Of a stretch of DNA of 64,000 nt, positions 25,504-33,684 are shown in pieces. The notes under the pieces are model-generated. The model was not told the DNA's origin. It saw only the letters and a list, made by a program, of their open reading frames with translations, and searched no databases. The DNA is from Anaerostipes sp. (GTDB lineage Bacteria; Bacillota; Clostridia; Lachnospirales; Lachnospiraceae): assembly GCF_018381315.1 (NCBI RefSeq), contig NZ_JAGZSD010000014.1:20550-84549 (forward strand), in the 5' to 3' direction. Within the stretch, counting starts at the first letter, position 1. Each line of letters starts with the position of its first letter. A program made the position numbers and the translations under genes.

Positions 25504-27060
25504 ATGATGCAGAAAATTCAAAAATTCGGCGGGGCGATGTTTACACCAGTTCTCTTGTTCGCCTTTGCAGGAATTGTCATAGGAATCGGAACTCTGTTTA
25601 CTACAGAGACTATTATGGGAAGTCTTGCGGCTCCGTCCAGTATGTGGTACAAATGCTGGAATGTGCTGCTGCAGGGCGGCTGGACCGTCTTTAATCAGCT
25701 TCCGCTGCTGTTTGTGGTGGGACTGCCGATCGGAATGGCAAAAAAGCAAAATGCCCGGTGCTGTATGGAAGCCCTGGTTTTATATCTTACATTTCACTAT
25801 TTCCTGAGTACAATCCTTTCCCAGTGGGGAGGAGCCTTCGGTGTTGATTTTGCACAGGAAGTGGGCGGTACCAGCGGACTTACAATGATCGCAAATATCA
25901 AAACTCTGGATATGGGTATGATGGGAGCGCTTGCTATCGCAGGAATCGTTATTTACTTACATAACCGTTTCTTTGATACGGAACTTCCGGAGTGGCTGGG
26001 AACATTCAGCGGATCTACTTTCGTATTCATGATTGGATTTTTTGTGATGATACCTGTCGCAGTCCTTGCAGCATTATTATGGCCTAAAATCCAGCTTGGT
26101 ATGTTCGCATTCCAGGGATTTGTAAAAGGAGCAGGAGCTCTCGGTGTGTGGGTGTTCGTTTTCCTGGAGAGGGCCTTGATTCCGTTCGGGCTGCACCATA
26201 TCTTATATTCACCGTTTTATTATGACAACGTGGTTGTGCCGGGAGGACTTTATGCTTACTGGGCAACGAAGCTGCCTGAGATTGCAGCATCCACTGCGTC
26301 TTTAAAATCACTTGTCCCGATGGCAGGGTTTACATCTACCGGTTTTTCAAAAATCTTCGGATGTCCGGGAATTGCACTGGCCTTTTACTCAACAGCCAAG
26401 AAAGAAAAGAAAAAGAAGATTTTAGGTCTGCTGATACCAATCACGCTGACAGCTATTTTCTGCGGGGTGACAGAGCCAATTGAATTTACCTTCCTGTTTG
26501 TAGCTCCGGTATTATTTGTAGTCCATGCATTGCTGGCAGCTACCCTGTCAACTACCATGTATCTGGCAGGCATTGTGGGAATTCATTCCGGCGGCGCTAT
26601 CGAAATGGCCTCTCTCAACTGGATCCCTCTGATGGGCAACCACTGGAAACAATATCTGCTGATGCTGGTGATCGGACTTGCGTTTACAGGAATCTATTTT
26701 GTAGTATTTAAATTCTTAATTCAGAAATTTGACTTTAAGACACCGGGCCGGGAGGACGATGATGACATCAAATTCGGTTCCAAGGAGGAATTCAGGGAGA
26801 AAAAAGGTTCCAAACAGGATCAGAAAATAGAATTTGCACAGCGGATCCTCGACGGACTGGGAGGAAAGGATAACATAGAGGATGTGACAAACTGTGCCAC
26901 CAGGCTCAGGGTCAATGTAAAAGATGAGACGTTATGTAAGGATGATCCTTATTTTAAATCCATCGGTGCGCATGGCTGCTCTGTCAACGGAAAGTCCTAT
27001 CAGGTTATCATCGGACTGAAAGTAGCAGGAGTCCGGGACGATTTTGAAAGTTTACTCTAA
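25504..27060 (+). CDS. PTS EIICB for an alpha-glucoside (maltose-6-P/AglA type)
   Basis: Sugar permease of the glucose/alpha-glucoside PTS class, 518 residues. The N-terminal ~420 residues are the polytopic EIIC domain (GGAMFTPVLLFAFAGIVIGI, GLHHILYSPFYY, GVTEPIEFTFLF). The C-terminal EIIB has the phosphorylated cysteine in VTNCATRLRVNV. No EIIA is fused; a glucose-type EIIA gene lies at 30522. With the GH4 enzyme at 29168 this fits import of maltose, trehalulose-like or other alpha-glucosides as 6-phosphates. ATG at 25504 is about 8 bases after AAAGGA. Confidence 0.9.
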   Translation: MMQKIQKFGGAMFTPVLLFAFAGIVIGIGTLFTTETIMGSLAAPSSMWYKCWNVLLQGGWTVFNQLPLLFVVGLPIGMAKKQNARCCMEALVLYLTFHYFLSTILSQWGGAFGVDFAQEVGGTSGLTMIANIKTLDMGMMGALAIAGIVIYLHNRFFDTELPEWLGTFSGSTFVFMIGFFVMIPVAVLAALLWPKIQLGMFAFQGFVKGAGALGVWVFVFLERALIPFGLHHILYSPFYYDNVVVPGGLYAYWATKLPEIAASTASLKSLVPMAGFTSTGFSKIFGCPGIALAFYSTAKKEKKKKILGLLIPITLTAIFCGVTEPIEFTFLFVAPVLFVVHALLAATLSTTMYLAGIVGIHSGGAIEMASLNWIPLMGNHWKQYLLMLVIGLAFTGIYFVVFKFLIQKFDFKTPGREDDDDIKFGSKEEFREKKGSKQDQKIEFAQRILDGLGGKDNIEDVTNCATRLRVNVKDETLCKDDPYFKSIGAHGCSVNGKSYQVIIGLKVAGVRDDFESLL

Positions 27061-27089
27061 TATGAAGATTTAAGAAAGCAGGGATGAAG

Positions 27090-27572
27090 ATGATAAATGT
27101 AAAAAGCAGCAGATTAGACAGATATTATAATATTGCCAAGGTGCTCCTTTGCCTGACGCCCTTTGTGTGCCTTGCGTACCTTTCAATGGGAGCGGCAAGG
27201 GTGGGAGGTTCTGTCTCAGCAGCTATTGGAGAGGACCCGAAGCTTGCAGTGATGTTTCTTGTATCAATGATCAATCCGTTTATCGCTTACCTCATATCAT
27301 TTATGCAAAAAAGATTAAATATGGATGCTGCCTATGCAGTTGTCAATCTCACCCTGCTTATTGCCGCAGAGGCCATGCTTCAGAATGTCTGGTACATCCT
27401 GCTCCTTGGATTTATCCTGTATAAGACGAAGCGGGAGTATGGTCTGTCAGTCACAGAGAGCTTCAGAAAATCATGGAAAGGAAATTTTCTGAGTATTATC
27501 TCAGGAAGCCTTGTAGTCATAGGATTTTGTTCTGTCTGCCTGTTCGCCACGATCAGGATTGCAGTACAGTGA
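27090..27572 (+). CDS. Small polytopic membrane protein linked to the PTS gene
   Basis: 160 residues with four hydrophobic segments (VLLCLTPFVCLAYLSMG, LAVMFLVSMINPFIAYLI, LTLLIAAEAMLQNVWYIL, GSLVVIGFCSVCLFATI). I do not recognise the family. It starts 29 bases after EIICB and shares its terminator, so it is likely co-transcribed and may assist the transporter. ATG at 27090 has GCAGGG 6 bases upstream. Confidence 0.6.
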   Translation: MINVKSSRLDRYYNIAKVLLCLTPFVCLAYLSMGAARVGGSVSAAIGEDPKLAVMFLVSMINPFIAYLISFMQKRLNMDAAYAVVNLTLLIAAEAMLQNVWYILLLGFILYKTKREYGLSVTESFRKSWKGNFLSIISGSLVVIGFCSVCLFATIRIAVQ

Positions 27573-27587
27573 GCAGATAAGGTCTTT

Positions 27588-27627
27588 AAAGGAAGCCGCA
27601 GAAGCTTTGTCTTCTGGGGCTTCCTTT
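27588..27627. terminator. Bidirectional intrinsic terminator
   Basis: AAAGGAAGCC-G-CAGAAG / CTTCTG-GGGCTTCCTTT hairpin between the PTS operon (plus) and the small minus-strand gene. Both strands end in T-rich bases. Confidence 0.85.
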
Positions 27628-27647
27628 CATTTTAACGAGATGTTAGT

Positions 27648-27887
27648 TTATAAATCTCCGATAGAGAAGTTGACCAGCTGAAAGTAGTCTTTTACTTCAG
27701 GAATATTCAGGCATAGATTTAAGCGCCCTCCCTGCAGGGCATGTTCTGCATATAAATATTTGCGAATTCCGCAGTTGTTTCTGATATCTGCGGTTTTTCC
27801 GTCTCCTGTCAAAAGGCTGACCGGACCGCTGCACTGGTCTGCAAGATCCAGAAATCCTTCTAAATTAAAAATATAAAGTTTTATCAT
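27648..27887 (-). CDS. Small conserved-looking protein, 79 aa, unknown function
   Basis: Starts MIKLYIFNLEGFLDLADQCS with AGGAGG 8 bases before the ATG at 27887; the longer frame to 27995 lacks such a site. It resembles small ~80-residue proteins common in Lachnospiraceae (pattern xxFxxxxxxCxGxVxLxTxxGxxxxL), whose function is unknown. It lies 122 bases downstream of the AraC gene on the same strand. Confidence 0.55.
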   Translation of the reverse strand: MIKLYIFNLEGFLDLADQCSGPVSLLTGDGKTADIRNNCGIRKYLYAEHALQGGRLNLCLNIPEVKDYFQLVNFSIGDL

Positions 27888-28009
27888 TGCTCTGTCCTCC
27901 TTTCTCAATGCACAGGTATCTTTTGGGAAGGACAGAATCAAGGCCCTGTTTCTGTTCCGTTTATCTGTTACCCTAATGATAACGAAGCAGGGCATATAAT
28001 AATATAAGA

Positions 28010-28930
28010 TTACTGCTGATTAATATCAAAATCCTGCCATTTGCGGCGGTACTCTTTGGGTGTACATCCCAGGGCCTCCCGGAAGGCCTTGGCGAAATAG
28101 CTGCTGCTTCCAAGACCGCAGGACTGGCCGATAAAAGAAATAGACATGTTAAGATCGGACAGCATAATACAGGCCTGCTGGATCCGGAAGCTTTTGACAT
28201 ATTCCAAAGGAGTCATACCAAGATTCTGCCGGAAGATGCGGAAGCACTCCCGCTCACTGATATAGGCCGCAGAGGCTATCTGAAGAACGGTCAGTTTTTG
28301 GGCATAATGTTCCTGAACAAACTGCATCATAGATTTTATCTTTTCATCTGATCCGTTGTGCGGGTTTCTTTGATCCAAAAGGGGTTCGGATACAGAAAGC
28401 AGCAGGCACCAAAGCTTGGATAAAGCCGACCGGAGAAGCATTTCATAGCCGAATTCATCAGGAGACAGATAAAAAGAGTCCCTTAGCAGTCTCAAAAGAC
28501 GTTTTTCTTTGGGCGTTTCGGGAAAGAAGCTGATCAGCTCCGCCTGCAGAGAACCAGTGACCGGCAGGATATACTTTTGTTCCAGCAGGCTTCCGCGCTG
28601 TCCGCTGATCAAGGCTGTGTCAAAGATGTGATTCATCTGTATGGTATCCTTTTTTTCATCCAGGGATTTTGTGGCGTGCAGAACGTTGGAATTGACCAGG
28701 CCGCCGGAACCTGCCGGAAAAATGATCCTGCCGCCGGGCGTGCTGTATTCCAGGGTTCCTTTTTCGATATAAAAGAGCTCTACCTCTTTATGCCAATGCC
28801 ATGGGATCTGTCCGCCGATACACCGGTCAAACGCCACATAGGAAGAAGTATAGGGGAAATCCGGCCGTAAATCCGGAAACAACTCTTCCTTCAGATTATT
28901 TTTATACTGAATGCCCTGAACATGTTTCAT
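28010..28930 (-). CDS. AraC-family regulator with cupin sensor domain
   Basis: 306 residues. The N-terminal cupin-like domain (GGQIPWHWHKEVELFYIEKG) probably binds a sugar or sugar phosphate. The C-terminal AraC domain has two helix-turn-helix motifs (LQIASAAYISERECFRIF and ISFIGQSCGLGSSSYFAK). It is divergent from the GH4-EIIA genes and is the best candidate to activate them and perhaps the EIICB operon. Confidence 0.9.
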   Translation of the reverse strand: MKHVQGIQYKNNLKEELFPDLRPDFPYTSSYVAFDRCIGGQIPWHWHKEVELFYIEKGTLEYSTPGGRIIFPAGSGGLVNSNVLHATKSLDEKKDTIQMNHIFDTALISGQRGSLLEQKYILPVTGSLQAELISFFPETPKEKRLLRLLRDSFYLSPDEFGYEMLLRSALSKLWCLLLSVSEPLLDQRNPHNGSDEKIKSMMQFVQEHYAQKLTVLQIASAAYISERECFRIFRQNLGMTPLEYVKSFRIQQACIMLSDLNMSISFIGQSCGLGSSSYFAKAFREALGCTPKEYRRKWQDFDINQQ

Positions 28931-29002
28931 AGGTCCACCGCCTTTCTTTAGAACTATCTTAATACAGCTTTAGAAAGAAGGCAAATCTCTGAACCGGAGA
29001 AA

Positions 29003-29036
29003 ACAGGCCTTTTTAAGCCTGTGTGAAAATTCACAG
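29003..29036. promoter_or_regulatory. Operator-like repeats upstream of the GH4 gene
   Basis: ACAGGC (29003-29008) and GCCTGT (29017-29022) form a hairpin; overlapping it, TGTGAA-AA-TTCACA (29022-29035) is a palindrome. The 15-mer TGTGAAAATTCACAG recurs with one change at 25292-25306, before EIICB. Confidence 0.5.
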
Positions 29037-29167
29037 TTTTTGTTCTGTATCACGGAAGCAAAGACCGCTCCCTAAACCCTTCAAATCTATTGTCACATCA
29101 GGCTTTCCGGGTGTACTATTTGCTCAGCGAAGAAAACAACAAAGCAAAAGCTAGGAGGATGTTGATT

Positions 29168-30502
29168 ATGGCAAAGCAGAAATATGCAGTTACAGTGGCA
29201 GGCGGGGGAAGCACCTTCACACCGGGAATCGCACTGATGCTCTTAGAGCATATGGACCGTTTCCCGATCAGAAAGATTATGTTTTATGACAACGATGCAG
29301 ACCGGCAGGAGGTAGTAGCAAAAGCGTGTGAAATTTACCTGAAAGAGCATGCACCGGAGATTGAATTCGGATATACGACAGATCCGGAGACAGCTTTTAC
29401 AGATATTGATTTTGTACTTGCCCATATCCGGGTTGGGAAATATGCCATGAGAGAACTGGATGAAAAGATTCCGCTGAAATACGGAGTGCTTGGACAGGAA
29501 ACCTGCGGACCGGGAGGAATCGCTTACGGAATGCGTTCCATCGGCGGGGTTATCGAGATTCTGGATTATATGGAACAGTATTCACCCAATGCATGGATGC
29601 TGAACTATTCAAATCCTGCGGCTATTGTGGCAGAGGCGACCAGAAGGCTGCGCCCTGACTCTAAGATCTTAAATATCTGCGATATGCCGATCGATCTGGA
29701 AGAAAAAATGGCTGATATGTGCGGACTTTCTTCAAGAAAAGAAATGCAGGTAGGATATTACGGACTGAATCATTTCGGATGGTGGCATAAGATTTACGAC
29801 AACAGTGGAAATGATTTAATGCCTCAGATCAAGGAGCATATGAAAGCCAATGGTTTTGCAGATGCACTTTCAGACACAAACCAGCATGTAGACGAAAGCT
29901 GGGTACATACCTTCCAGAAAGCAAGAGATGTATATGCGGTTGATCCGGAAACGATCCCGAACACTTACCTGAAATATTATCTGTTCCCGGATTATGTAGT
30001 GGAAACCTCCGATCCGGAATACACAAGAGCCAATGAAGTTATGGACGGCAGAGAGAAGTTTGTATTCGGAGAGTGCAGACGTATTGTCGAAAACGGCACC
30101 AGCGAAGGATGTGCGTTTGAGGCAGATGCCCATGCAACCTACATTGTGGACCTTGCATGTGCCATTGCAGAGAATACACAGGAACGGTTTTTACTGATTG
30201 TACCTAACGAAGGGGCAGTTGAAAACTTTGACCGCACAGCTATGGTTGAGATTCCTTGCATCGTAGGATGCAACGGATATGAAAAGATCTGTCAGGGATC
30301 CATCCCTCAGTTCCAGAAGGGGCTTATGGAACAGCAGGTGAGCGTGGAAAAACTTACAGTGGAAGCATGGATTGAGGGAAGCTACCAGAAACTGTGGCAG
30401 GCACTGACTCTTTCCAAGACAGTTCCAAGTGCAAGAATCGCAAAGCTGATTCTGGATGATCTGATCGAAGCAAACAAAGACTTCTGGCCGGAATTAAGAT
30501 AA
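29168..30502 (+). CDS. 6-phospho-alpha-glucosidase, GH4 (MalH/AglB/GlvA type)
   Basis: Hydrolyses phosphorylated alpha-glucosides after PTS uptake, using NAD+ and a divalent metal. 444 residues. The NAD-binding start is VTVAGGGSTFTPGIAL; the metal-binding Cys and His are in NICDMPID and GLNHFGWW; QETCGPGG is typical. ATG at 29168 lies 9 bases after AGGAGG; the longer frame from 29090 lacks a ribosome site. EIIA follows 19 bases downstream. Confidence 0.93.
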   Translation: MAKQKYAVTVAGGGSTFTPGIALMLLEHMDRFPIRKIMFYDNDADRQEVVAKACEIYLKEHAPEIEFGYTTDPETAFTDIDFVLAHIRVGKYAMRELDEKIPLKYGVLGQETCGPGGIAYGMRSIGGVIEILDYMEQYSPNAWMLNYSNPAAIVAEATRRLRPDSKILNICDMPIDLEEKMADMCGLSSRKEMQVGYYGLNHFGWWHKIYDNSGNDLMPQIKEHMKANGFADALSDTNQHVDESWVHTFQKARDVYAVDPETIPNTYLKYYLFPDYVVETSDPEYTRANEVMDGREKFVFGECRRIVENGTSEGCAFEADAHATYIVDLACAIAENTQERFLLIVPNEGAVENFDRTAMVEIPCIVGCNGYEKICQGSIPQFQKGLMEQQVSVEKLTVEAWIEGSYQKLWQALTLSKTVPSARIAKLILDDLIEANKDFWPELR

Positions 30503-30521
30503 GGATAAATGGAGGTATGGG

Positions 30522-31007
30522 ATGTTCGGATTTTTAAAAGGAAAACATAAAGGGGAAAAAGTTTTTTATTCCATGGTGAGCGGAAAGAGCATTGATCTTT
30601 CAGAGGTGGACGATGAAATGTTCGCCGGCAGAGTATTAGGTGACGGAATCGCCGTGGAGCCAAAAGAGGACACATTTGTGGCCCCATGCACAGGAACAGT
30701 GACTACAGTGACAGACACAAAACATGCCATAGGACTGGAAAACGAAGACGGGGTCCAGGTGCTGATCCATATCGGTCTGGACACAGTAAAGCTTAACGGC
30801 AGAGGGTTTGACACCTATGTGGAACCCGGACAGAAGGTAAAGACAGGAGATCCCCTGGTAAAGGTGGACCGCGGAATGCTCAGGGAAGAAGGAATTCCGG
30901 ACGTCTCTATGCTGATATTTGTCGAGCCAAACGGACACGAGCTTACAAAATTTTATACAGAGCAGGCGGTTGAGGCGGGATCAAGCGCTTTAGTGGAATA
31001 CAAATAA
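30522..31007 (+). CDS. PTS EIIA, glucose (Crr) family
   Basis: 161 residues of stand-alone glucose-type EIIA. The phosphorylated histidine is in VLIHIGLDTVKLNG, and VAPCTGTV is a conserved fold mark. It should pass phosphate from HPr to the EIIB domain of the 25504 permease, which lacks its own EIIA. Co-transcribed with the GH4 gene and ended by a strong terminator. Confidence 0.93.
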   Translation: MFGFLKGKHKGEKVFYSMVSGKSIDLSEVDDEMFAGRVLGDGIAVEPKEDTFVAPCTGTVTTVTDTKHAIGLENEDGVQVLIHIGLDTVKLNGRGFDTYVEPGQKVKTGDPLVKVDRGMLREEGIPDVSMLIFVEPNGHELTKFYTEQAVEAGSSALVEYK

Positions 31008-31017
31008 ACATCCGGGG

Positions 31018-31050
31018 AAACGGCAGATATCATGGGGTATCTGCCGTTTT
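31018..31050 (+). terminator. Intrinsic terminator after EIIA
   Basis: Perfect 12-bp stem AAACGGCAGATA / TATCTGCCGTTT followed by T. Confidence 0.9.
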
Positions 31051-31058
31051 GGCATCCA

Positions 31059-31087
31059 TGGACAAAAGGCAGAAAATAGAGTAAAAT
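31059..31087 (+). promoter_or_regulatory. Sigma-A promoter of the tandem RpiR genes
   Basis: TGGACA, 17 bases, TAAAAT, 55 bases before the first RpiR start. Confidence 0.6.
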
Positions 31088-31141
31088 TGGAACCAGATTC
31101 AGGTACGGAGACAGCAGAAGCAATAAGAGGTAGAGGTCTTT

Positions 31142-31927
31142 ATGAAATTAGATGAATTGGTGAACAGCCATTACGGACAGCTTAACGAGAATGATTTATA
31201 CATATGGAACTACATATCTTCCCACAGGAAAGAATGCGAAAAGCTTGCCATAGACCAGCTGGCGTATAAGTGCAGTGTTTCCAGAACAACTGTTTTAAGA
31301 TTTGCACAGAAGCTGTCTTTAAAGGGCTACGGGGAACTGAAGGTTTTCTTAAAGCTTGATAATCAGGAGGCTAAAGAGAACATCGGACATGTGGACCTGG
31401 TCTGCGATTCTTACCGGCAGGTGATTAACAGTATGAAGGAGAAGGACTGTACGGAAATATTAAAGGTCTTCGATCAGGCAAAAAATATTTATGTATATGG
31501 AATCGGCATGATACAGTCCTCTGTGAAAAAGGAGTTAAAGAGAACCTTCATGATGAGCGGAAGGCTGATCTACGATCTGAGCGGATATGAGGAGGCGGAG
31601 AAGCTTCTCAGTATGGTAACGCAGGATGATCTGTTTATCATTATATCTGTCTCCGGGGAAAATGAGTTTATCAACAATTTTACAAAAAACTTAAAGATCC
31701 GGGGTGTGCCGGTACTGTCCATTACAAAGCTCAGGGAAAATACACTGGCCCATATGGCTGATTATGCCCTCTATGTGACGGAGACAGTGTTTTCACAGCC
31801 GTTCAGCCACATAGAATATGATTCCCTGACCTCATACTTCATTTTAATTGAGATCTTATTTTTAAAATACATGGAATATCAAACAAAAAAAGAGGAGAAA
31901 GCGGATGAGGCTGGAGACGCTGATTGA
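31142..31927 (+). CDS. MurR/RpiR-family regulator (first of tandem pair)
   Basis: 261 residues. The N-terminal RpiR helix-turn-helix (LAYKCSVSRTTVLRFAQKLS) is followed by a SIS sugar-phosphate-binding domain (NIYVYGIGMIQSSVKKEL). These proteins sense phosphosugars. It overlaps the second RpiR gene by 23 bases and resembles it along its whole length, so the pair arose by duplication. It likely controls the neighbouring alpha-glucoside genes. Confidence 0.9.
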   Translation: MKLDELVNSHYGQLNENDLYIWNYISSHRKECEKLAIDQLAYKCSVSRTTVLRFAQKLSLKGYGELKVFLKLDNQEAKENIGHVDLVCDSYRQVINSMKEKDCTEILKVFDQAKNIYVYGIGMIQSSVKKELKRTFMMSGRLIYDLSGYEEAEKLLSMVTQDDLFIIISVSGENEFINNFTKNLKIRGVPVLSITKLRENTLAHMADYALYVTETVFSQPFSHIEYDSLTSYFILIEILFLKYMEYQTKKEEKADEAGDAD

Positions 31928-32675
31928 AGAAAACTATGATAAACTGAATGAAAATGATATGGGCATCTGGAATTATATTCTGCGCCATAAAAAGGAATGT
32001 CAGACGATGTCTATTCAGGAGCTGGCAAAGCAGTGCCATGTATCTCACACTACCGTCTCACGCTTTACCCATAAACTTGGGATGGAAGGATTTGGGGAGC
32101 TTAAAATCTTTTTAAAATGGGACAGCAGGGATCAGGAATCCTTTGACGCAAGAGAGATTGAACGTGTGTATCAGGATTATATCAAGACACTGGATATGAT
32201 GAAGGAGCGGGACTGCTCCGATGTGTCAGAACTGCTTTCCAAGGCGGGCAGCATTTATGTCTACGGAAGCGGTGCAGTGCAGAAAAATGCAGCGAGAGAG
32301 CTGAAAAAGAATCTTCTTTTCCTGGACTATTTATGTAATCTGATCGAAGGCAGGGAAGAGATCAAGATGGTTTTGGAGATCGTCAGGGAAGAGGATGTGT
32401 TTTTTCTGTTTTCTCTTTCCGGCGAAAATGCGTTTGTCAATGAACTGGCCGGCCGGCTGAAAGCAAAGGGTGTTAAAGTTATTTCTGTCACAAAGGTCGG
32501 AAATAATGAACTGTCACGGCTCAGTGACATCAGCCTTCAGTTTTATGCCCATCCGGTTATGAAAGGAAGATATAATTCGGATGTATATATGACAGCCCAG
32601 TTTTTTGTCATCAACGAATTTCTGCTTTTGAAAGGCCTGGAGTATCAAAAAGATGCCCGGGTTAAGGAGCTGTAG
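31905..32675 (+). CDS. MurR/RpiR-family regulator (second of tandem pair)
   Basis: 256 residues with the same build: helix-turn-helix LAKQCHVSHTTVSRFTHKLG and SIS domain SIYVYGSGAVQKNAARELKK. Shared blocks with the first copy include LNENDxxIWNYI and GELKxFLK. Translation is probably coupled to the first gene through the 23-base overlap. The two may form a heteromer or sense two ligands. Confidence 0.9.
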   Translation: MRLETLIEENYDKLNENDMGIWNYILRHKKECQTMSIQELAKQCHVSHTTVSRFTHKLGMEGFGELKIFLKWDSRDQESFDAREIERVYQDYIKTLDMMKERDCSDVSELLSKAGSIYVYGSGAVQKNAARELKKNLLFLDYLCNLIEGREEIKMVLEIVREEDVFFLFSLSGENAFVNELAGRLKAKGVKVISVTKVGNNELSRLSDISLQFYAHPVMKGRYNSDVYMTAQFFVINEFLLLKGLEYQKDARVKEL

Positions 32676-32728
32676 TATACAGAGTCAAGGTGTGCTAAAA
32701 TAAAAGAAAAACCAGGTGGGGTCATATC

Positions 32729-33499
32729 ATGTTTGTAGAAGAAAGACAGCAAAAGATTCTTGAGCTTTTGCATGAAAACCAGAAAGTAAAAGTGAAAGAG
32801 CTGAGCCGGATGTTCGGGGTCACAGAAGACTGTATCCGGAAAGATCTGGCCAGTATGGAAGGCCGTCATCTATTAAAGCGTGCTTACGGAGGAGCAGTTT
32901 TGTCAGAGGGGCTGCATCCCGGGCACAGCAATGCGGTTTCTTCCAGGAAAGAAAAAAACTTAAAAGAGAAGCGCAGAATTGCAAAAAAAGCAGTAAAGCT
33001 CATAAAAGACGGAGATGTGGTGTTTCTGGACACCTCAACCACAAATCTGGAACTGGCAGGAGAGATCATCCGGTCGGGAAGGAAAGTCACGGTAGTCAGC
33101 TGTATGCTGGATATTGCAAATCTGTTTGCTGCCTCTGAATCCGCAGGACAGTTCATTTTGCTGGGAGGAGAGTTCAACCGGTCGCAGATTGGTTTTCTTG
33201 GTACCCTGACCCTGTCTATGATGGAGAGGTTTCGGTTTGATCTCTGTTTTATGGGGGTTGTGGGGGCAGATGTGAAGAAAAATGCAGTCATGACCTATGT
33301 ACCGGAAGACGGAGCCATGAAGCAGAGTGCAGTGAGCAGAAGCCGCAGAGTATATCTGATGATGGAGTCAAAAAAATTCAGTTTTCAGGCCAACTATGTG
33401 TTTGCAGATTTTACAGAAATTGAAGGGGTTATATGTGAAAAAGAGCCGGAAAAAGAAATTTGTGATATGCTTGAGAAATATGAAGTGGAATTGATTTGA
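32729..33499 (+). CDS. DeoR/GlpR-family transcriptional repressor
   Basis: 256 residues. The DeoR helix-turn-helix EERQQKILELLHENQKVKVK ... VTEDCIRKDLASME is at the N-terminus, and the C-terminal sugar-phosphate sensor domain has DVVFLDTSTTNLELA and FMGVVGADV. Its target is not obvious: no sugar kinase or aldolase gene is adjacent. A strong terminator follows. Confidence 0.9.
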   Translation: MFVEERQQKILELLHENQKVKVKELSRMFGVTEDCIRKDLASMEGRHLLKRAYGGAVLSEGLHPGHSNAVSSRKEKNLKEKRRIAKKAVKLIKDGDVVFLDTSTTNLELAGEIIRSGRKVTVVSCMLDIANLFAASESAGQFILLGGEFNRSQIGFLGTLTLSMMERFRFDLCFMGVVGADVKKNAVMTYVPEDGAMKQSAVSRSRRVYLMMESKKFSFQANYVFADFTEIEGVICEKEPEKEICDMLEKYEVELI

Positions 33500-33500
33500 T

Positions 33501-33537
33501 GAAAAAGGGCAGAGGATTTGATTTTCTGCTCTTTTTA
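33501..33537 (+). terminator. Intrinsic terminator after the DeoR gene
   Basis: AAAAAGGGCAGA / TCTGCTCTTTTT stem with G-U pairs, then T-rich sequence. Confidence 0.8.
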
Positions 33538-33540
33538 AGA

Positions 33541-33630
33541 AAGAAACTAAAATAAAATTTGCAAAATTTAAAGAAACTAAAATAAAATCTTAAAAGAACA
33601 ATTTAAAATTTTATTTTTTTATTTTAAATT
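33541..33630. repeat. AT-rich direct and inverted repeats
   Basis: AAGAAACTAAAATAAAAT occurs at 33541-33558 and again at 33571-33588, exactly 30 bases apart. AATTTAAAAT (33600-33609) and ATTTTAAATT (33621-33630) form a perfect 10-bp inverted repeat. They lie just before the promoter of the next gene and may be its operators. Confidence 0.6.
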
Positions 33631-33631
33631 C

Positions 33632-33660
33632 TTGATAAAAGTAAAATATTTTGATAAAAT
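33632..33660 (+). promoter_or_regulatory. Sigma-A promoter of the AlbA_2 gene
   Basis: TTGATA, 17 bases, TAAAAT, 25 bases before the start codon. Confidence 0.65.
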
Positions 33661-33684
33661 CTTAAATAAATGGAGGAAAATCAA

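Noticed and set aside
33541..33588. CRISPR-like repeats
   Set aside because: Only two copies of an 18-base AT-rich repeat with a 12-base gap; no array and no cas genes.
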